A DNA stretch of 22,275 nt, from assembly GCA_903772945.1 (NCBI GenBank), contig CAICTM010001814.1, positions 1-22,275 of the forward strand. Direction: 5' to 3'. The stretch is from Seminavis robusta (Eukaryota > Bacillariophyta > Bacillariophyceae > Naviculales > Naviculaceae). The notes under the pieces were generated by a model, which had not been told where the DNA came from, ran no database searches, and was given only the letters and a program-made list of their open reading frames with translations. The stretch's first letter is position 1. Each line of letters opens with the position of its first letter. Of the stretch, positions 8,801 through 16,972 are shown in pieces. The translations under genes and the position numbers were made by a program.

Positions 8801-9087
8801 GTGAACGCCTTGACGGTTCACTCTCTCAAAGCGATGATAGGGACATGCCGCCAGAGTCAATGGAGAACTCTGCAGTCGTCGCCGCCCCCACTCCCAGCAA
8901 GAAATCACGTCGATCGAAGAAGAACAAGCACAAAAAGTCTACATCGGCGGCTACAAAGGACGGTGAATCCAATGTCGGCGTTGACACTTTCTTTACACTC
9001 GTGGATGATTTGCTCGTGAACAACATTCTCAACATTATGGATGAGAAGTCAGTTGACAAGATGGCCCATACCTTCGGCTTTGACTGA
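5875..9087 (+). CDS. Large acidic, low-complexity protein of unknown function, 1070 aa
   Basis: A single uninterrupted reading frame, far longer than chance. I recognise no catalytic domain, signal peptide or membrane segment, so it is probably cytoplasmic or nuclear and largely disordered. Visible features: RPASPS-x-SVRSA twice (about 137 and 162); an LExEF/Y-xRLE motif three times (about 310, 355, 470); four 7-residue units of the E-(V/L/I)-x-H-(V/M)-x-(D/E) type at 371-398; a basic, charged helical segment with KSRWQEKLERFERRGLD and RQRRRERLKAL (about 520-595), possibly coiled coil; a Ser-Pro/Lys tract SPKSPKSPKSPGSP (about 737-750); the related pair GCVNPLQSLIG / GCINPFVTFGF (about 886 and 910); a lysine-rich stretch SKKSRRSKKNKHKK (about 1008-1021) that could be a nuclear signal; and an amphipathic C-terminus with FFTLVDDLLVNNILNIMDE. 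Many SP/TP sites suggest phosphorylation. A stop codon sits directly before the ATG, which fixes the start if transcription is unspliced. A regulatory or scaffold role is only a guess. Confidence 0.85.
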   Translation: MLFEEHPHLGKHDAEESPFESAAKKQRWENGQQNEDQESKDLLEWELQQEKWTEKTNTAILEDPKWQRVGIKAESQSSFSDEERQQQTMTALPSATLQPRGQLFQPGGTRPHNSPGRTLSQSGSAAPIYIEDQRLVQRPASPSMSVRSAHQLGAALSPNSARPASPSSSVRSASAYSRFHKQDPQYVFYPSTPNGGRHTNNWSSAEPASPYRETGAEPFPLENQLPMRVKPYSPVLSPVQPSSQMFPYGAVNRDEPASIDATFREDVAAKSPIASAYRDHQATPQTTPRGSSWIAGDQDQLDIMRNDDADQLEAEFARLESGRGRTAVGFPHVDDERDEHDAMHAVQSPKMGYELEELEKEYERLETRNNEVIHVGDEVLHMEDELLHVGDEIMHVEEKPGQLLEDPDDGVIHLEDQVSLGENEPQVHATEHHELAGGQEDPEGKTTESLSFGAEEQHGNKHEHSGYGIEDLEAEFDEALRRKEVLMRNCSMDSNEGEDDILGEIEEDEPKEDPPKKTAVRKSRWQEKLERFERRGLDPAESTSDVSRYPRLQQIRQRRRERLKALMTIRQERAEIWNTLEANWEHMENSMTRRMGTETKSRGQDPEPASGKHKSSDVRNEPTDASAHEQDDLMADDSLRLSASEEPISNEPEMVAFENAIEAVARAEEEDSPPDAPNDSYDTEIAQASAAMAELSVASPQEAGLSPKTAATMPMSPLSPTESHKSQKSQKTPKTPKSPKSPKSPGSPTSNAYPASPSSLLESIAFGATGKEQKDLMVASLQASNAGESEGKTSQKEDPPPSFGAYVSQSMSDVGTKVVRILSAVRSNEEPQQQPPIHQQGTDTVEEDTSQPTEEARDDDETSNGLGLDLIAGFEEDEDELHEQQGCVNPLQSLIGRPRRIVVEDVAGQGCINPFVTFGFEKATQMCGSQSAKSQNEKRKISGYIEQIPDTYSDIQDDVRQDELPRNQSEDDQKFSERLDGSLSQSDDRDMPPESMENSAVVAAPTPSKKSRRSKKNKHKKSTSAATKDGESNVGVDTFFTLVDDLLVNNILNIMDEKSVDKMAHTFGFD

Positions 9088-9467
9088 GTGAGGATCATCA
9101 TTTGATAATCTGTATTCGCTTGGATGCTGCCGCAAGCTGCAACAACGGGAAGGAGGCATGGCGATTGGCTCCCGATGCCGCCCCCAAAGTACTGTTGATG
9201 GCCGCCGGCCATTAGTAGAGACGAGTAAACTAACGAGTGTATTGTAGCGATGAGGTGCTCTTTCCGCCCAAACCCGTACTAGTACCGGTAGCAGTTTCAC
9301 GACCGCACACAACACACACATTGGAACCAGATTCATAAATCCTACCCGGAATATGCACATCATCAGGGTGTTGTCAACGAGTGATATTTAAAAGTTTTCT
9401 ATTATGCATTTTCTTTCGTGTGCCAATCACAACATACAATACAAACCAGGTTACGGTCTTCTACTGT
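9088..9467. other. Convergent intergenic region, 380 bp
   Basis: The 3' ends of the 1070-aa gene (+) and the first hydroxylase (-) face each other here. The stretch must carry both 3'UTRs. It contains one TACCGGTA palindrome (9283-9290) and no gene. Confidence 0.5.
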
Positions 9468-10922
9468 CTACTCTACCATGACACTGCGGGTCTTGAACTC
9501 CAATGGATGTTTGCGGAATTTAGGGTCCAGCCAGACTCCTTCTTCTCCGGGACCGCTCCACTTGATGGTATTCTGGGTTAAGCACCAGTCATCAGGGCAT
9601 TCCTTTTCACGGAAACTAGTTCCCTCCATGGTCAAAGGAGTGTACTTCTTGTCCTCTGGTTTCACAGGGGTATTCCAGTTTGGCGGAATGGCATAGTGGT
9701 TCTCCATCTTATGGTCCACTTCGGCCCATCCATGCTTTGGATAATAATGGACAAAGATGGAGGAATACCAGCTTCCATTCAATCTGCGAGGACGTCCATG
9801 GTTGCATTTGGAGCTTTCGTAAAAGACCATGTCACCCGATGTGAGGCTAACCTCATGTGTATTGCCTTCAAAATCTTCAATGAAGATTGGCTGAAGCAAC
9901 AGAGCATCATCAAGCTGAGCATCAAGCAAAAAAGTTGATTGCAAGCAGCCATCCACGGCGGCAAGAAAAAGGAAAGAACTTACCCAGTCCTCGGCATCAT
10001 CTGACTTGTCAATGTGAAGGATGAATGATACAACGTGTGTTTGTACCTTGTCCACATGCATCCATAACTGCAACAGTGAAAAAGCAGCAAAAGCAAGGGA
10101 ACCATTTGTGTTGGTTGTGAGTTGTTGTTGGTTGGTTGTGATTCTCTTCCCCCAACTTGCAGAGACCTTACCGCTGACTGATTTTGGTACAGACGCAGAC
10201 CATAGGCTGTGAAGGGTGTCAATTCAGTGCCAGCCCATGCTTCCACATAAGGATGCAGTTCCCGAAGGACTCGTTGTGTCAGATCCGGGCGATCAATAAA
10301 GAGTGGCTCCTGTGGTCCATCAATGACATCAATTTTTCCTTCAAGGCGTGCATCGCCATTTTTCAATCCATCACGTATCGCATTTCTCAAATCTTCCATC
10401 AAAGGTTCTGGAGCCCTGGTCATTCCAAAACCCAATTCAGTGAAATTAGGTGCAACCACAGCAGGGTTGATTGTCTATATCATTGAGAAGGAAACATCAA
10501 GATTGGCATTTTCAAAGGATGTCAGCAGACTGGTTCCTAATTGCAGCAAAGTTAAAAACAAATGTTGGTTTGGACAAACTTGCCTGCATGTACCCTTCAT
10601 AGCGGCGATTCAAGTCATCAATCTCGTGCACCTACCGTACCGGTATGAAGGGCAAAATAATATGTCAGAATACTAGGAAGCAATAAAAACACAACAAGAA
10701 CTTGCACGGCAGACGTTGGTTGAATCGAATGATGAATCGACTCACCTGTTCCAATCGCTGCGTCATCAACTTGACCCATCCTGGATTGTCGGGAAGAAAC
10801 TTGGGAGGCCATGTGTAGTTTCGAGCATAATATCCTTCAAGCCGTTCTGTCTCAGTTAATGCCCACGTCTTGGAAAACACTGCCAAGAGCAGGATGGTTG
10901 TCAAGGAGCTATAGATCAACAT
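9468..10922 (-). CDS. Prolyl 4-hydroxylase-like 2OG-Fe(II) oxygenase A, 344 aa, five exons
   Basis: Probable hydroxylation of peptidyl proline in the ER, using O2, 2-oxoglutarate and Fe(II). Exons on the minus strand: 10922-10746, 10631-10584, 10474-10172, 10067-9984, 9890-9468; all junctions are phase 0 and give 59+16+101+28+140 residues. Residues 1-21 form a signal peptide (LTTILLLAVFSKTWA). Iron ligands are probably H180 and D182 (WMHVDK) and H235 in KCNHGRP. The stretch from HVDKVQTHVVSFILHID to GDMVFYESSKCNHGRP and IFVHYYP follows the P4H alpha-like double-stranded beta-helix core. Intron 2 (10583-10475) begins GCAAGT, a GC-AG intron, where the paralogue has GTACGG. The protein ends SVMVE without an ER-retention signal. 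Its tandem paralogue lies 1.4 kb upstream in transcription (12289-13963). Substrate is unknown; collagen-like, cell-wall or frustule proteins are possible. Confidence 0.88.
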
Positions 10923-11426
10923 GATGCCAACTATTACCGTGGAAAATTTATGATGATGAAGACTGAATATTGATCTACACCAGGTGCAAGAGAAAAGGCA
11001 ATTTGCTTGGCAACCCTTTTGCTTGGTTGCTGCTTTGGATCTTTGTGTAAGAATCCAATCTAATCAATCTCTAGAGGAGTGATGGCCGCTCTACTCACTA
11101 TCTATCTTCCACCGGAGCGATGCCGATAGTGTTGAGAAGTCGTTTTGTTTGTGGTCTTGGGCCGTGGTTGCAATGCGATGCGATCACATTTGGAGTTCGG
11201 ATTCGACCCAGATGATTCGCATCCAGGCCATCAATCCGCAACTTTTTGTCCTCACATCTCTCTCTCAAATCAGCAAACCGCATCGGTCATCGTCACATAC
11301 CAGCCGACTAGTCAGCAGGAGCAAAAGTTACCAGCATCCTTCCCCTTTGAGACACATCCTAAAATTTCTACACCGTACGAGTTGAAACAACCAATCCACC
11401 ACATCGCTAGCTAGCAGATCAACAAC
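10923..11426. other. Putative divergent promoter region
   Basis: This lies between the start of hydroxylase A (-) and the possible small gene (+). No gene or clear core promoter is recognised. Short ORFs on both strands overlap each other and lack motifs. Confidence 0.35.
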
Positions 11427-12118
11427 ATGTGTCGAATGAATGATAGCCTTTGCTTGAAAAAGTCCCAACAGGTGAGTCGAGTCGAGTCGAGTCGAGTCGA
11501 GTTGAGTTGCACCTACCATTGACCATGGAAAGTGAAGTTTTCGTTTTGAGCCGCTTCTGACATGTATGTTGTGGGGGTCATGGGAGCGACGTAGAAGATA
11601 GCGCTGGCAGTCCCAAGACGAACCAAGAAATCGATTACTCTGGCACGTTTCTGTAGCACCCAGCTTCCCACCCGATCCGACAGCCATGAACACAAACAAA
11701 CAGTGCAATCCGCCTTGGTCGTCACGGCGCCACCACGGCATCCGTCAGTAACAGCCAACTCGGGTCCATCTCCACAGGCACCCAATTGTTGTGTCAGCGC
11801 TGTATCCAAACTCCTATCGGGTGTGAAGAATGAGATAGAGTCGGATCGGGAACAAGCTCGAGACATGCGAGTGCTCAGAAGCGGGGTCGATCAGCTCAAA
11901 GCACTGACGCGTGCCAACAACGAAAGGTTGCACAATCTACAAATGATCCGGGCACAACAAGCACTATGGCAACAGGTAAGCCTGCCAGCAGAATGTTTCT
12001 GTTCCGTGCAATGTGTGTTTTAACTTCACCAACGTACTTTTAGTTTGTAGTGGGGTGTTGTCGAAGTACCAATCGTGCAATGGGAATGAGTACAGTAGCT
12101 TCTGCTCCAGAGAGATAA
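11427..12118 (+). CDS. Possible small three-exon gene, 105 aa, unknown function
   Basis: Exons 11427-11471 (15 codons), 11778-11975 (66 codons) and 12044-12118 (24 codons plus TAA) join in phase 0. The second intron (68 bp) is textbook: GTAAGC donor, a TTTAAC branch-like site and a TTTTAG acceptor. The first (306 bp, GTGAGT to CCACAG) is much longer than any other intron here and holds a (GAGTC)n run, so exon 1 is the weak part. Exon 2 encodes a helical, charged stretch (VKNEIESDREQARDMRVL, then LKALTRANNERLHNL) likely to form a coiled coil. Exon 3 gives FVVGCCRSTNRAMG and a short tail. No family is recognised. A 117-codon minus-strand ORF (11513-11866) overlaps and is the main competitor. 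The gene would run convergently into hydroxylase B with a 170-bp gap. Confidence 0.42.
11473..11503. repeat. (GAGTC)n pentanucleotide microsatellite
   Basis: About six copies of GAGTC (GTCGA in another register) start immediately after the splice donor at 11472, the last copy altered to GAGTT. Confidence 0.9.
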
Positions 12119-12288
12119 TTTATCGCTAAACCTACTACTTCATCTATTGACTACTGCATCTACAGACTAAGCTCTACTACTACTTCTGCTGATTCGAATT
12201 GAATTGTCGCCATGGAAGATGAGGGCCCCAAGCTGTAGAAATCGAATCCCAAACCACCTGTTCAGGCAAACCAGCATGATATAGCTAG

Positions 12289-13963
12289 CTAGAGCTCATC
12301 CCGCTCCACGCGTGTAGGCTCAAAGGGGATCAGTTCCATGTTGGGAGCAATCCAAAACCCTTCTTTGGCAGGACCAGACCATTTGATGGTCTCCTCCCCT
12401 CGGCACCATGCATTTGGACAACTTGGTTCTTTGAAACTGGTTCCCAGCATCACCAGGGGAGTGGCCACCTTTTCTTCTGGTGCCATGGGCGCTGCCCAGC
12501 CAGCAGGAATTGCAAAATGCCCCTCCATGTGATGGTCCACCTCCTGCCAGCCATGAGTTGGGTAGTAGTGAACAAAGATTGAAGAATACCAACTTCCATT
12601 GAATATTTTGGGTCGTCCATGCAAACACTTGGAACTCTCATAAAAGAGGACATCCCCGGGAGTCAGAATAACTTCATGTGTATTGCCGTGTAAGTCCTTT
12701 GCAAAAGGAAGTGGAATTCATACATACATAGGAAGAAGCAATTATTGTGTGAGACTTGTCGTTGTAACTGGACAGAGAGTTGGTTGTCAGCTGCTTTGGA
12801 ACTTCTCGTACCTCAATGAGGATTGGCCATGGTTCTGCATCATCCGAGCTGTCAATGTGATAAATCATGGAAATCACATGGGTTTGAGGTTTGTCTACCA
12901 ATATCAATGGTGTGACATGTGGAGATATTGAGAACTTAAGAATAAAGCAAACTAGATCGCATCAATAGAATTTTGTGCCTGATGTACTTACCCACGTGCA
13001 TGTTAAGAATACTGCAAAAAAAGCACGGAAGAAAATGATTTGTTTAGAGCGGGGAAAACATTGAATGAATCATTCGATTGCAGGAGTAGCATATAACTTC
13101 ATCTTGCGTTACCTGTTGTTTTGGTAGAGACGAAATCCATAGCTGAAAGAACCAGAAAATGTAACATGTTAGCTGTCATATCCTTCATTTTGTAGGGTAT
13201 GGTAACATCCAGAGTTCCAATGGACGATCTACTCACGCGATAGCTGGTGTCAAAGGAATCCCAGCCCATGCCTCTGTATAAGATTGAAGCTCATCCAGAA
13301 CCTAAAGGTAGGAGGAAACGAATCAGAAAAATGTCGTCCCTGGGTTGATGACTCCAATAATAGGTAACAAAATTGGTCCATAGGTACAGTACGTACCCTT
13401 CTTGTGAGGTCGGGGCGATCAATGAACAGACAACGGGGACCCTCAATGACCTCCACGCTGTGCTCAAGCCTAGCTTCACCCCTCTCAAGGCCACCTCGAA
13501 TGCCTTCACGCAAGGCCTGGGAAAGAGCTTCAGGACCACGAGCCAGACCAAATCCAAATTCGGTGAAATTGCGAGTCGTGATGGCAGGGGTGATGGTCTG
13601 AGCAGAAAGAAAACGGATGGGTTTAAGCAATCAATTGAAGAATTTGGTCAAAAAAAGTCATCCGCCAGAATCCATCAAAAAACTGCCAAGTCCCGTCCGT
13701 ACCTGCATGTAACCTTCATAGCGTCGATCCAGGTCATCAATTTCTGCAACTTGACGCAAGCGTGCATCCATGAGTTTCTTCCAGCCCACAGTGTCAGGGA
13801 CATATTTTTCCGGTGGCCATTGTCTCGAGTATCGCTTGTCGTGTTCTTCCAATCGATAGGATTCCGAGAGCCCTCCACCGCTCACGTCATGGATGATCAA
13901 ACTGAAGATCAAACTGATCAACAGAGTAGTAGCATTGATGATTGTCGCGTGGAAACGAGGCAT
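12289..13963 (-). CDS. Prolyl 4-hydroxylase-like 2OG-Fe(II) oxygenase B, 355 aa, seven exons, RDEL tail
   Basis: Paralogue of the gene at 9468-10922. Exons on the minus strand: 13963-13703, 13597-13397, 13301-13237, 13142-13113, 13011-12992, 12894-12812, 12696-12289. Introns are 94-115 bp, all GT-AG, and every phase agrees. Exons 4 and 5 are only 30 and 20 bp. The first in-frame ATG is at 13963; codons further up contain no ATG. A hydrophobic N-terminus (ATTLLISLIFSLII, about 11-24) acts as signal peptide or anchor. Probable iron ligands are H191 and D193 (NMHVDK) and H246 (KCLHGRP). The HVDKPQTHVISMIYHID block and the SWYSSIFVHYYP block match copy A closely. The protein ends VERDEL; RDEL is a KDEL-type ER-retrieval signal, placing this enzyme in the ER lumen. 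Copy A lacks it. Prolyl hydroxylation of secreted proteins is the likely role; substrate unknown. Confidence 0.9.
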
Positions 13964-14073
13964 TGTCAAACCTTATAAAGTAGAGCCAAATGAAGGGATG
14001 TCGGCTTTTGGATGGGGAGGGCGAGAAGGATGAGAACGCAACCAAGCGGAGGTGTTCGTGAAATGAGAAAGAT

Positions 14074-14091
14074 CCCAGTCATGTGACTGGG
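14074..14091. repeat. Palindrome with 8-bp arms
   Basis: CCCAGTCATGTGACTGGG is an exact inverted repeat with a two-base centre, about 110 bp upstream of the hydroxylase B start. It could be a regulatory site, but nothing else supports that. Confidence 0.6.
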
Positions 14092-14417
14092 TTCCCTGAC
14101 ATGTTACACCGTTTCTCTTTGCTCACCCTAACTCTAAGGAGCGTTTGCTTTGGAACGTTCGAACGAACATATTATGAAGCGTGAAGAAGCTGGAGATAGT
14201 ACAGGATGACTTCTTTTACCGCTGACAGGTGTCAAAATGTGAGCATTTTTGACGGTTAGTTTTCCGTTTTCGGAAATGGGAACTCGGAAGTGGTCATTTC
14301 GCGAATCCTGCATTGAACTGAATGGTTCTTACAAAGACAAGATTGAAGAAAAGAAAATGAATTTTATCACCATGGCAACATAGTTGACCAAATGGCCATT
14401 AGCTTTACCAATACATT

Positions 14418-14494
14418 GAGATAGCAAATCCTTTTCTAGAACTAGCTCCCCAACACACTCACAGAGCCACCCCTCAAAAAGGATTTGCTATCTC
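14418..14494. repeat. Perfect 18-bp inverted repeat with 41-base spacer
   Basis: GAGATAGCAAATCCTTTT (14418-14435) and AAAAGGATTTGCTATCTC (14477-14494) are exact reverse complements. The structure could be a very short fold-back element or a hairpin RNA; flanking duplications are not evident. Confidence 0.8.
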
Positions 14495-14773
14495 CAAGGT
14501 TTCCTATGGAGCTTCTAGGGAAAATCAGGCTTGGATTCCATTTTGTTGTCATTTTGCAATGGATTTCTCCATGGGAAATGTGCTCCTGTCCTCACTCTCA
14601 GCACTCAATCAGCACTGTAAAGTCATGTACTTGGATGGGTGGCTTTGCATGAAGACTGGAGAATCCATCCCAAAGATTCAAAAGAGGATTGTTGGCTTGA
14701 TTTGATGGCCAAAATGGAGAAGATTTCATATTTGAAGTCAATAGACAAGTCAATTCAGTAGTAGAGTAGACGC

Positions 14774-15430
14774 CGTTGGTTGCATTCGTAGTAGCAATAC
14801 TAGTAGCGGAGGCTCACAGCCACTCCGTGGTTCCGTGGAGGAGGGAGCGATTCTGCAGTCATCGATCAAATATGAGTGGTGCCATCATTGTCGAGGCGTT
14901 GCTTTCGCTTCCAGTCAGCCAGTGTCGAGGCGTCGCTTGTTGTTGTGGCAGTGCCGTAATGGTCGCTCCGATAGATCGCTCCGTGTCATGGTCGCTCCGT
15001 GGAAGAAAGAAAGAAGTCATCAACCGTCGAACGGAAGAACGACGAACGACCGATCGTCTAACGGCAGTGCAGAACGAATCGAGCCGTCGAACCGAATTGA
15101 TCCGTCGAACGGAAGAAGCTTGTTGCCAGTGCCATTGACGAGGCGTTGCTTGTCGTTCTAGTAGTAGTCGTTTGTTGTTGCATTAGCGGTAGAGGCGTGG
15201 AAGCCGTGGAAGAAAGAAGTCGGAAGAAAGAAGTCATCGCTCCGTCGGCCGATCTATCGAACGGAAGCAGTCAACGACCGATCGCTACCAACCAACCAAG
15301 AGGAGCCTGTCATGGTGGTGAGTAGTAGCCTTTGTTAAGAGGAGAATAGCGGCTGTAAAGAGGAGGAAGCATCATCTTGATAGAGGAAAGATAGAGGAAA
15401 GATAGAGGTACCGGTATCGATCGAAATAAT
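14774..15430. repeat. Cluster of diverged short repeats (GAACGGAAG / CGATCG / GAGGCGTTGCTT words)
   Basis: GTCGAGGCGTTGCTT-like words recur near 14890, 14926 and 15139. A composite block (CGTGGAAGAAAG, then AAGTCATC, then TCGAACGGAAG, then CGACCGATCG) occurs at about 14996-15056 and again at about 15205-15287. ORFs of 108-120 codons cross the cluster in two frames, but their composition reflects the repeats. The end (CGATCGCTACCA, 15279) resembles 3181-3192. Confidence 0.5.
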
Positions 15431-16273
15431 AAAAGAAGAGGTGGGCCAGTGGCCGAATGATGTCAGTTGAGATTAAGGTTAAGGCTATATGTCCCTTAAG
15501 TCTTTTCACAGAACGTTCCTGGAAGCTCCGGCTCGCATTCGAATGTCGTACTGGGAGCGGGCTTGCGTTTGTCGCGATAGTTTAGATTCAGCCTGTATGC
15601 ATACTCTGGTACTAGTATGTGGACGATCGAATGCCTAATGGTTTCACAATAACAACAACAATAATAATAATATTAACATGGCATTGGCATCAAGGGCTTC
15701 CTGCAGCAAAATGCGATGAAGTGCAGGCAGAACAGATGGGTGGCTTGAATCCATACAGCAGTAATGCCGGCGCTACGACTAGCCAGTACGAGAAAGGTGC
15801 CGACCAAACATTATGATATCATTCAACAATTGAGCTGTAGAATTTTTGATAGTTGGCTGAGACTATAAGGGGGCTCCCTTCAAAGCAACATGCCCAAGAT
15901 GAAAGCAGAGCTCCTGAAACCTGAAACACTTTTCCAGAAGGGCATTTGCATCTACAACCCCTCCTCGTCTTCTCTTTCTTTTAAAAAAAAATAGAAAAAA
16001 TAGTACAGTATCCTGGGACAATGAAAAAATTGTTCACTGTTCACGGGGCTGCAAAGATTTATAGATGACATGGTCTTTATCTAGCTTTGTGCTGAAGGAC
16101 AACTTGATAATTATCAAAATTTTTCCTTTTTAAATCCCTGCTCTTCACCCTTCTTCAACCTTCAACGTTGAAACACAGCTCCAACGGTGAGCTAACAGCT
16201 AACAGCTGACATGTCGTCATTGCCAGGAAGACAACTTTGGAAATCAGGTAGATGCTGAAAATTATAAATTACA
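15431..16273. other. AT-rich intergenic stretch
   Basis: No gene is seen. It contains an AAC/AAT trinucleotide run (about 15648-15677) and an A-rich run near 15981-16000. Confidence 0.4.
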
Positions 16274-16612
16274 TACTACGCCTTCGGATTCAATTGGCCA
16301 AAAGCTCTCCGGAAGAAAATTCGAGGGGCTCTCTCAGGAATTCAAGGGCTCCGAAGAAAATTCAGAGGAGATTTACTTAGAGGAAATGCTTCTTTTGAGG
16401 TTAATGCTAGCCGTTTCTCCATTCCTTCCGGTGTGTCGCCCGCGAAATAACGCCTCAGATTTTGGAGCTTAGTTCCGATTTGTGCCTCTGTAGAATCAGT
16501 ACCAGAGCTCTACAGGGCAACTCGGATTTTCTTCCCAGCCAGCCAATTTCTGAGAGGAGCCCTGAATTCTTTAGCGGAGCCCTGGTGGCCAATTGAATCC
16601 AAAGGCGTAGTA
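16274..16612. mobile_element. Fold-back (MITE-like) element, 339 bp
   Basis: The left arm (16274-16300, TACTACGCCTTCGGATTCAA and on) and the reverse complement of 16586-16612 agree at 26 of 27 positions. Looser similarity extends inward to about 70 bp, with shared GAATTC, GGGCTC and TCTCAG blocks. The interior has no coding capacity. Target duplication is unclear; a TAC lies on both sides but could be chance. The minus-strand ORF at 16510-16968 runs into it and is not credible. Confidence 0.68.
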
Positions 16613-16972
16613 CAAACATTCAGAGTAAAATGTAACTTTAACCCTATGTTTACCCCAGTTAGCCTTTTAAACCTGGCTTCCAGTGTGCCAGATGGCTGCC
16701 AGCAGTTGTGCCGCGAAAAAGAAGCGGTTGTACGGATGGGAGTTCCGCGAAGTGCCAGAGCACCAGTACAGTCGTACATCGTAGCCAGTAGCTGCCAGTT
16801 CAGTTCTGGTCCGAATCCGAAGCGGTTCGACCTTGGGACCTTGGGCCAAGCAACACACAGGGAGCTCACACATATTATGCTCTCAAAAGTTTGCTGTCCC
16901 TGAACGCTGAAAGCAACCCCACTAATACCAGAATAGAGCCCACTTTCAGGCCAGCAGAAGCTCGGCATAGCG
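16613..16972. promoter_or_regulatory. Upstream region of the LRR gene
   Basis: This 360-bp segment separates the fold-back element from the start codon at 16973 and must hold the 5'UTR and probably the promoter. No clear TATA box is visible. Confidence 0.35.

Larger units (their letters stand above)
13964..14773. other. Intergenic region upstream of hydroxylase B with inverted repeats
   Basis: The left end holds the promoter of hydroxylase B; a TTTATAAG sequence lies about 10-17 bases before its ATG, too close to be a normal TATA box. No gene is seen. Two inverted repeats are listed separately. Confidence 0.4.

Noticed and set aside
11328..11866. Minus-strand ORFs of 117 and 137 codons
   Set aside because: The 117-codon one could be coding but has no motif, and the plus strand gives a spliced, phase-consistent model here. 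The 137-codon one includes the GAGTC repeat.
13373..13978. 201-codon plus-strand ORF across hydroxylase B
   Set aside because: It is antisense to exons and introns of a fully resolved minus-strand gene.
14776..15161. Plus-strand ORFs of 108-120 codons
   Set aside because: They overlap in two frames across a repeat cluster; composition is dictated by GAACGGAAG-type words.
16510..16968. 152-codon minus-strand ORF
   Set aside because: It runs from the LRR gene's upstream region into the fold-back element and shows no motif.
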